Below, in pieces: positions 56,367-64,000 of a DNA stretch of 64,000 nt (position 1 is the stretch's first letter; every line of letters starts with the position of its first letter). Below the pieces are notes generated by a model. That model saw only the letters and a program-made list of their open reading frames with translations, was not told the DNA's origin and did not search any database. Source of the DNA: Notospermus geniculatus (taxonomy: Eukaryota; Nemertea; Pilidiophora; Heteronemertea; Lineidae); assembly GCA_002633025.1 (NCBI GenBank), contig NMRB01000468.1, forward strand, positions 224,090 through 288,089. Direction: 5' to 3'. The position numbers and the translations under genes are program-made.

Positions 56367-58149
56367 TCGGTCTTTTGATTTAAAACTGCAATCTCTCACA
56401 CTTCTCAGTGGAAATGACGAATACCATTTTAATTCCAGTTCCCTCCCACGCTGACCTATCACTTGATATATACTCTTCTTTCAACAACTACCACACGTTA
56501 TCAATGAAAGTCAAATACATAAAAGGAAACAATCTAAGGTCGAGGTTCTGACTGCCTTTGATCATGACGTGTAATATACAGACTAATTAATCAATCATTG
56601 GTTAATTAGCATTAATTGGTCCCTGCAACATTATGGACTGTTAGCAAAGTCTCGATGTTTTGGTTCCACTACAAGTTCACAGTATTTTCTATCATCGACA
56701 AGTTTTTTTTGATGGGTACAGCTGATAAAAGGCCAACCTTTACTTCAGAATAACCTAAGGTCATGGCTGGGGTCCATGAATGACCTGGGGTTGTGAAATG
56801 GGTTTATCAAAGTTGTTGAGGTGATAACACTTGTAAATTTAAGGTCTTCACGTCTTAGTCATAATTTCATTGCTAAAGTTTACAACAGATGTTAAAGGGA
56901 CACTTTGATGATTAAAGGGAATTTTCATCTAATAGCAAGGTTAAGAAATCAAATGATCAATGTAAACTTTACAACAGTGTTATTTTTCATACTACACATT
57001 GACCAGATTTTATATTGCATTTTTCGGTACAAAAATGACGTTGTCGTTAACGTTGACATTTATCGTTTGATTTGTTAACACACTGACTGCCAGCTACGAG
57101 TATAGTATAGTCGCAGATGTCCTCCCCATTTTCTATTAATGTTGATAAGCTTGGCAATGACGAAGAGCCTTCCAATGATCATACTGGCAGTGGGGATTGA
57201 CCAGATGTATGGGAACATGCTAGAGGGCGTACAGCTATGACTCGTAGTTGGCAATATGAAATAACTTGAAATAGGCCTGGTAGTCATGGCAATGGTGGAT
57301 AAAATGATATTTTAGCCATGGCAGTCAATGTATTAACCTCTGATATCTACAAGTTGCGAAAGTGGAATTTCGGGAATGATGACAGAACTCCACGGCATTT
57401 GTCCTGTCTTCCAGTCAGTGCATTATCCACCAACATCCTGACTAACACAACATCCCAAGGCGTGAAAGAATGTCTATCTAACCTGTCCACACAGCGACAG
57501 AAACATATTTTGAGGGGGATGAGTTAATTAGCACGGCCTTCCCCTGCGGTCATCCAATCCACGTAGGCCATCTCCCACGAATCCCAAGACGCCATCATTA
57601 TTTGGTAGCGAAGACGACAGGCGGTGTTTTTCCCATGAAAATGAAGACACGAGACGAAATAGAAGCCTCTCCCAGACAATATGGACACAATGATAACAGG
57701 TCTTCAAACCACGGGTAACATTTTGTTCAGTTAATGACCCACCTAAATGTTATTCTCCAATGTTGTTCTTAGTTACCTGCCAATTTCTCTACAACTGCTA
57801 ACATTTCACTTGTCCATGGAGAACACATTCAAAAGTCATCCTGCCGTTAAGAGTCAGGTTCGAGGTTAGAGATGTTCGATTGGAAACGGTGTACTATTTG
57901 GCAGGAGGAAACACGCAGAGCCAGCAACATCAGCTTTGACATTTATTCATTGTAGATGTTGTAATCAGTTCAAAGCCCCCTCCAGAACACACATGCCCCC
58001 CTCATGGGACAGGCAGCTAGAGATGTGGTGACATTTTCTGAGTCCCCTCCACAATACACAACATCATGCCCCCTCCCCCAGGACTAGAAATCGCCAGATA
58101 TGGGGCGGTGCTGGACTCCCAAGTCCCTCCACAGCACCCCCCTCAGGAC
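56367..58149. other. unique DNA, no gene seen
   Basis: About 1.8 kb without a supported exon. Frames at 57075-57287 (minus) and 57318-57527 (plus) show no domain I recognise. Confidence 0.4.
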
Positions 58150-58250
58150 TGATACGTAAAAGTCGTCTCCGATTACTTCTGGGATCTCTACTAGAAAGTG
58201 CCTGAGCAGACCCCGGTTGGGATCGAAAATTTGCGAAATTCGGCGACTTT
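58150..58250 (+). mobile_element. Penelope-like end with hammerhead-like motif
   Basis: GGGATCTCTACTAGAAAGTG, CCTGAGCAGACCCCGGTTGG and GATCGAAAATTTGCG match the arms at 34280-34499. Here it is a single copy, and small deletions disturb the stem. Confidence 0.5.
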
Positions 58251-58261
58251 TACGAATTGTA

Positions 58262-58312
58262 CCAATTTGTTGGCCAAAAGGGGGGTGCGCCCCTTGGATC
58301 CGCACCTGGGCC
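58262..58312 (-). mobile_element. 5-bp-TSD family fragment
   Basis: TTTGTTGGCCAAAAGGGGGG, TGCGCCCCTTGGATCCGCAC, CTG: one end only of the family. Confidence 0.6.
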
Positions 58313-58671
58313 AATCTCAAAGCTGAAGAGCCTGTACCCACCAACCAAACACAGCTGCAGCAATTGGATTTGAACCCAAGATCTCCTGCAGATTAGGCCA
58401 TTGTGTTGAAAAGTACTATGCCAAGAAGCCTCTCAAACCCATAAGATATCAAAGTGAACCTAAGAGGGTTAATTTTTCACCTGTTAGGTGTGGATGACAA
58501 GGAATGTTTAACAATAATTAACATGTATCAGATGGCAGAGGACAGGTTGATGAAATACTGATGAAACCTAACAAAACAAAGGAAAGATCCTGTTTAATGG
58601 ATGATTATTCTTGGACTTTTAACAAGGCTCTTATTCTAGTCATACATACCCCCTCTGGGTAGTATTCGATC

Positions 58672-58815
58672 CCGGTATTCGATTTTTCCATCGGGGCCAA
58701 AGCATTATTGGCGCTCTTACTCATGCTCCTCACTTGGATGGGGTCTTTACTTGCCCTTGCAAAATCACAAGGTACAAGGCACAATCGCTAACTGACCCAT
58801 GCGACAGACGTAAAG
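58672..58815 (-). mobile_element. SINE-A 3' half
   Basis: ATTCGATTTTTCCATCGGGG, CCAAAGCATTATTGGC, CACTTGGATGGGGTCTTTAC. It shows the likely 3' terminus, which reads CCCCGATGGAAAAATCGAAT on the minus strand. Confidence 0.8.
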
Positions 58816-59111
58816 AGCTATTAAGGCCTAAACAGAACTACCTTTTGGTGGGGGTGATACCAGTTGATGGCACAGTCCCAATTATCAGGTAGAGAAAGGT
58901 GATTCCTTGCATGACAGGTTCACCCAGGTAAGATATCCCACCAGAGGCACCTGGAAATGACACTTTACTAATCAGACAGTAATCAAAGACAAAAACCTCC
59001 AATTATCTCATCAGGTTAACTAATTACCCTCATTAAGTATTTATAGTGGACTAGACAGAGTAGGCCTACTTAACCCTTCCACCGCCACGGCAATTTCATC
59101 AAAATCAAATA
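58816..59111. other. unique DNA, no gene seen
   Basis: No exon or repeat recognised. Confidence 0.35.
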
Positions 59112-59366
59112 TAGTACGTTGCATTATTGACCTACCTTTATCTGCGAATGTCACGCGGAAGGTATGCTTCATTTCGCTGTGTATGGTACAGGTGCATCAC
59201 GCATCTCTTCTGCGTGACGTCCGCGCACCACGGGTGAACGACGTTACGTCTTCAGTGCGTGCCTTCCATGACGGGTGCGACGGTCGCAGAAGATACGAGG
59301 ACGGTATGCGCATGATGCTGCATGTGGTACGCGGCGTGGAAGGGAGGTCAATTGTGCAACGTACTG
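59112..59366. mobile_element. TA-flanked Tc1-like MITE, intact, 255 bp
   Basis: TAGTACGTTGCATTATTGAC at the left, GTCAATTGTGCAACGTACTG at the right, TA on both sides (59110-59111, 59367-59368). Reference copy for 11715-11840, 43925-44559 and 55119-55553. Confidence 0.85.
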
Positions 59367-59555
59367 TAAACCTCCCAAATGTGGAACCTTACAGAACCCT
59401 ATCGCATAAGTATTCATTGGAAAGTGCTCACCCGGAGCTTTCCAATGAATATCCATATGACAGGTTTCAGGTCTCTAATAAACTGATTGGTATCCTACAT
59501 CTGGGAAATTGGTGATGACTTTTTAGTTGGGTATCAGTTACTCTTGGGCCTTCTC

Positions 59556-59647
59556 CATCCTCCCATATCAGGGCTTGTCTCACTCCTCCGGTCGCAAACA
59601 AAGTGGATGAAGAGGAGTGAGGTAAAAACCCCTGCTGTGGGAGGATG
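59556..59647. mobile_element. CATCCTCCCA foldback
   Basis: CATCCTCCCATATCAGGGCT and CACTCCTC are mirrored by GAGGAGTGAGG and CCCCTGCTGTGGGAGGATG. Confidence 0.8.
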
Positions 59648-61056
59648 CCTTCACCCTCCAACCCCTGCAGAGATGAAACAAAAAATAGAAGGAATTACTC
59701 CCATTTTTTTCATTTGACACCTCCACCTGATGAAAGGAAAATCATCACCTAATGAATGATTTATTAATGAGGTTATCAATCATATATAAATTTCCTCCCC
59801 CAGAAAACATGTCATAAAGATACGACAAAAAATAGATGTGATTGTTCCTTCCTTGTTTTTGTTGGTGGAGGCGTGAGATAAAAGGACACATTGGTAACTT
59901 GACGGATAATCTCATTAGGATTTGACCACTATTCTTCTTATCTAATTAGATTATGACTTTTTAATTAGCGATCGTTTACGTTATGAGACCTTGGCTCTGA
60001 AGATCATACGACAAAAACAAGTTACGTGCAATACGAGGGTCCGTTTCTTCCAAACTGGGCGTTCTCGACAGAAAAGCCCCCCTAAGGGACCCGCTGTATA
60101 AATCATGGAAGTTTTTATGTATAATTACCAAATATACTTCTTAATCAACAAGTTTCCCCAAAGGGTTCACGTCCGAAACATCATGGGTGACTTTCCCTTC
60201 AAAAACGGAAAAAATATGGACCAAGGTAACACAATTCCACCAAGGGAATTCAACAGTTTCCTGAACTACAATAGCATCTTCCTTATAAGGAATATGGCTA
60301 AACAAACCCTTTAATCAAATGGTCATTTAAATCATTAATATTTCCCTAAAACCCACCCCAAATAGTGATCTGTTACAATATTGGTTACCGGACTCTGCAG
60401 GGCTCCAGTCCATGTCACAAAAGGTCCGAGCTGATTTTTTTATCAAGAGGCCATGATTGTTAGAATAATAGTTATTAGAAGAATAGGATACGGTGAAAAA
60501 AGAGTCATTTACTCCCTCCCTGCTGTGATGTAATGGGTACCTGATGCTGACAACATCTGCACCTACACAAGTCAAACAGGCAGCAGCTGTTGCTGGGAGA
60601 GGAGAGGGTAACTCTTGATTTTTTGACAAACCATCGGAATAAATGACCAACACAACCTGGACTTTGCAGATTGCGGACTTAAGATGAAGAGGCTGTGGGG
60701 TTTGATACAGGCCAAGTCACTCCGTACTTTCACCTGATTTGAAGGCATCAAATGATTCACTCAATGAACTGCTCCTTGACACCAGCTACCCTGCCCACTG
60801 TCTTCACAAAAATAAGATGTCGCAGGCCGCTTTTATCCCTTCAAGCCTGAGCCTTTTTTTATGCATGTGCTGTGAACCTGAGAGGTTTTCAGCAAATATT
60901 TCGTAATTCATACATCCAATGTTTACTATCAACCAAAACCCTAGAACAACTGCTAACGAAATCCTAGACCGGCCAGTGCTGGCCTACACAATCGGTCTGA
61001 GTCATCATTTGGCTGAAAATGTAGGATGGCGGCAGCCGTCGTTGAGGCCATTATAG
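59648..61056. other. unique DNA, no gene seen
   Basis: About 1.4 kb. A 108-codon minus-strand frame (60327-60653) lacks any motif I recognise. Confidence 0.4.
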
Positions 61057-61220
61057 GGCCTAAGGTTAAACCACAATTTTAATTGAGAAACTTCTTTAAT
61101 TTACAATAACTGTCTTGGCCTAAAGGTTAAACCACAATTTTAATTAAGAAACTTCTTTAATTTACGACAATTGTTTTAAAAGACAATTATTGTAAATTAA
61201 AGAAGTTTCTTAACTTTAAC
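61057..61220. repeat. 60-bp direct repeat plus inverted arm
   Basis: GGTTAAACCACAATTTTAAT, TGAGAAACTTCTTTAATTTA occurs twice directly (from about 61064 and 61124). A third, inverted copy, ATTGTAAATTAAAGAAGTTT, CTTAA, follows at about 61189-61213. The second and third form a hairpin. Confidence 0.85.
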
Positions 61221-62106
61221 GTATGGGAGGCAAGAACGCAACAAAAAAGAAGGGAAATGGGAAATAAAGATTACCTGAGACATCAGCAGACTGGTATCCT
61301 ATCCCCACAGAAGCCACAAAGACAATACAAAACACTGACAACAGGCCACTTAACGCCAATAACCGGGCAAACCATCCCAACTCTAACCTGTCCACTAGCA
61401 ATCTTTAGGGCCACTAACCACAAGACAAACGGCCAAATCTCGCATTCAGGCCACACAACCATTGCTTAGGAGTAATTCAAAATAATCAGTCGTTCACATG
61501 CATCGCCATCAAAACAACGCCCGACACCGGCAGGTTCCATATTTTCTATGCGCCCATCAGAATCAAATGATCGCAAATGTCTCCTGACCATTTCAATATA
61601 AACTGACCAAAAGGCTTTGATATATTCATAGCTTATATACAAGAGATTACGTACACGACATCTTATCTAGTTAGATCGGAACAGATGCCGGGATCCGTCA
61701 TAAAGTCTTAATAACTGAACAAAACGAAACGCTACGAAAAGTGTGATGAGCGTACGGCGATGTCCGTTCATTTCCCCAAGGAGCGATTCTCGGCGATTGT
61801 AGGATACATGGATCAGTGGATCTTATCGGCGCTTCGAGATCTGGTCTTATCATCTCCTACCCTATTAGGCCATCGGCAATAAATTCTATGTTTGTATCTC
61901 GCTTAGGGCCAAACGTGATTGGACAACATCTATTGAGAATCTCAAAGACAAACATCTGAGGACTCTAGAAGTCCGAGCCAAAGACAACAGCCAATGTGGA
62001 GGTGGTGAGACAATGTCTAGAAACATCCTACAGGCCTGTACCCCTGATGACCAGTTGACAGGAATTCTGGTCAGAACCAACCACCCTGAAGTGGGCGATA
62101 GCCATG
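61221..62106. other. unique DNA, no gene seen
   Basis: No supported exon. A forward frame runs from about 61900 into the next minisatellite, but I see no domain. Confidence 0.35.
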
Positions 62107-62460
62107 GAGGAAGCCGTAGAGGGAGGCGGAGGATTCAGCCGGAGGTGGAGGATAGCCATGGAGGGAGGCGGAGGATTCAGCTGGAGGTGGAGGATAGCCA
62201 CGGAGGGAGGCAGAGGATTTGGCCGGAGGCGGAGGATAGCCACGGAGGGAGGCGGAGGATTCAGCTGGAGGTGGAGGATAGCCACGGAGGGAGGCAGAGG
62301 ATTTGCCGGAGGCAGAGGATGGCCACGGAGGGAGGCAGAGGATTCAGCCGGAGGCAGAGGATAGCCATGGAGAAGCCGTGGAGGGAGGCGGAGGATTCAG
62401 CCAGAAGCGGAGGATAGCCACAGAGGAAGCCGTGGAGGTAGGCGGAGGATTCAGCCGGCA
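62107..62460. repeat. 42-bp GGAGGC-rich minisatellite
   Basis: About eight units of GGAGGCGGAGGATTCAGC, TGGAGGTGGAGGATAGCC, ACGGA. The 42-bp period keeps several frames open (a 14-residue Arg/Gly/Glu-rich repeat in one). Strong purine bias on the plus strand. It lies inside a 134-codon frame (62013-62417). I judge the coding potential low. Confidence 0.9.
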
Positions 62461-63405
62461 GATGGCAAGTTTTGTCAACAACAAGATTTACACGGCTGAT
62501 GGTCAATACTGAATGCAGAAGAATCTCAAAGACAATTTTTGAGTGGAACCACCGAAAAGCTTCCTATAATGGACCCTGGTCAAGATTGAGCTATCAACTT
62601 CAGACACGCTAGGCACTGATATCCATAGACTAGGATCAAGGACACGAAGGCAGAGAAGATTCAAGGGTCAATAGCGCGCAGTGTTGCTGAATTGCCTTGG
62701 GTTTGAAGAGACAGGGCCTGGGAATGGAAGTCTCAACTTCTGACAAACCAATGTCTTCCTTCTGTCACTTTGAATGCCCTAAGAAATGGGTGTCATAACA
62801 TCATGAAACTTTGACACCATCATCGTGACGTCAGACCAATCACCATCAAGCGAGGCTGACGCCAGTCAACCCCAGCCACCCTGATGAGATAAGAGCAACC
62901 AAAACAGGCGTCAGTAGAGCAACAATGTTTTCCCAACAATGGGACCTGTGTCCAGCCCCATCAAAATGCAGTTACAAAGCCGAGTTCATCCCTACAGCCT
63001 TTAGAACTGGGCCCTTAAAGGGTCAACAAGGGTCCAGAATCAGAGAATGAGTGTCCGGGTCCTTATCTCATCTGGGTAGGCTATTATCTGAAACAATCAG
63101 TCCGATCATTAGGAGATAATAGATGGGGCAATCAACCATCATCACCTGTACTCCTCCGAGACGGATTCATCGTAGATTTCCCACCCGCAGTCAACGATAT
63201 TGGGCGACGGCGATATCGCTACAAATGGATATTGTCCTGTCTTGCGCATTTAAACAGAGCATCTGCAAGATTAGTTGGGTCTTAGGGGACCACGGCCAAC
63301 CTCGAGGAAATAGATTTGCTGACCAAGAGGTTTTTCGAAGAATCTGAATGATTGCGTCATTTGCCTGAAGGAAAGTTTCTTCCTTAATGTCCTGCAACCA
63401 GATAT
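62461..63405. other. unique DNA, no gene seen
   Basis: No exon or repeat recognised. Confidence 0.35.
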
Positions 63406-63566
63406 CAGTCTGGTTCAAAATACTGAGTAGGAGGAAACAGGAACACCCACGAGAAACAGCTCCGTTGAAGGGAGTAAACATTGGGTCAAAGCCAGGAAAG
63501 TGTCTCATCTCGTCCTCACCAGATATCAGTCTGGTTCAAAATATCGCGTAGGAGGAAACAGGAACT
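63400..63566 (+). repeat. 47-bp direct repeat pair, ~119 bp apart
   Basis: ACCAGATATCAGTCTGGTTC, AAAATA, then GTAGGAGGAAACAGGAAC, occurs at about 63400 and 63519. The block starts with a small palindrome (CCAGATATCAGTCTGG). There is also a GAAGCTCAGTTGAAG / ACAGCTCCGTTGAAG echo further on. Confidence 0.8.
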
Positions 63567-63974
63567 ACGAAGAAGCTCAGTTGAAGATATTGAACATCTA
63601 TGACTAAAAAACATCAAAAAGGACCTGAACTTTGGTATTCTTAAGTAAGAGAAGTAGTTTCTTAGGTTTTCCTGACTTGATGGGATTCAAAACTAAACAG
63701 GTGCAATCCATCTTCTGCGACAATGAGGCAGTACAGATACCTGTTGACTCCATTAGCAATCAATCCACAGGTATTTTTTAGGTAACAAGATCAGATATTA
63801 AGACAGACCCATCAACAGGACTGATAGCTGCATGGATGAGTGACATGGACCATCTTGTGACTGGCCAGATCTTGCCAACAGCTGGTTCATCTCATTGAAG
63901 AGGTTCCAGTGGAAATCAGCATGAAATGAAATAAATTTGAATGAGGAACCCGCTTGACTTGACCCACAGCCACT
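63567..63974. other. unique DNA, no gene seen
   Basis: No exon or repeat recognised up to the poly-G end. Confidence 0.35.
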
Positions 63975-64000
63975 GGGGGGGGGGGGGGGGGGGGGGGGGG
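63975..64000. repeat. poly-G run at window end
   Basis: 26 consecutive G residues reach the edge. Another G run borders the gap at 23237, so G homopolymers here may mark sequencing or assembly breaks. Confidence 0.95.

Noticed and set aside
1-64000. Autonomous transposons, viral copies or a novel multi-gene system
   Set aside because: No reverse transcriptase, transposase, integrase or capsid-like frame could be recognised on either strand, and no cluster of plausible genes exists here.

Overview
This window looks like intergenic or intronic DNA from a large, repeat-rich animal genome. The small non-autonomous transposons, tRNA-derived SINEs, many minisatellites, lack of dense ORFs and strong copy-to-copy polymorphism fit a marine invertebrate. 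A deuterostome such as a lancelet or sea urchin, or a spiralian, would be plausible, but nothing here fixes the species. I find no gene I can name. No reverse transcriptase, transposase, rRNA, true tRNA, CRISPR array or bacterial-type operon is visible. Nearly all open frames are under about 130 codons and fall in repeats or unremarkable sequence. The only coding element I would put forward is a weak candidate: a 57-bp proline-rich first exon on the minus strand, present twice (33250-33306 and 45136-45192).

Layout. 1-13 kb: mostly unique DNA with short minisatellites, several inverted-repeat elements (MITEs) and a striking 408-bp + 408-bp hairpin with an 11-nt loop (8996-9822). 13-32 kb: a CCAAT-rich degenerate repeat, SINE copies, TTAA-flanked MITEs, and two places where one ambiguous base (13906 and 25567) joins two versions of the same locus. 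30.7-32.0 kb holds a repeat element with roughly 143-bp internal units, nested in another inverted-repeat element. 32.6-33.2 kb is a 54-bp minisatellite containing CCCTAA-like motifs. 33.1-56.4 kb is an approximately 11.4-11.9 kb segment present twice in direct tandem. The two units differ by scattered substitutions and at least nine insertion/deletion differences, several of them clean transposon presence/absence. 56.4-64 kb is mostly unique DNA with a few MITEs, a 42-bp minisatellite and a terminal poly-G run.

Mobile families recognised by structure: a tRNA-derived SINE (about 15 copies or fragments); a CAGG...-ended element with 5-bp target duplications, often nested in that SINE; a TTAA-flanked MITE; TA-flanked Tc1/pogo-like MITEs; a 3-bp-duplication MITE; a MULE-like MITE with a 9-bp duplication; and Penelope-like relics with a hammerhead-like core, one of them flanked by a 12-bp duplication.

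Main interpretive point: the two single-N joins prove that different versions of one locus were concatenated in this assembly. The 23-kb tandem duplication could therefore be a real young segmental duplication or two haplotypes laid end to end. The sequence alone cannot decide.
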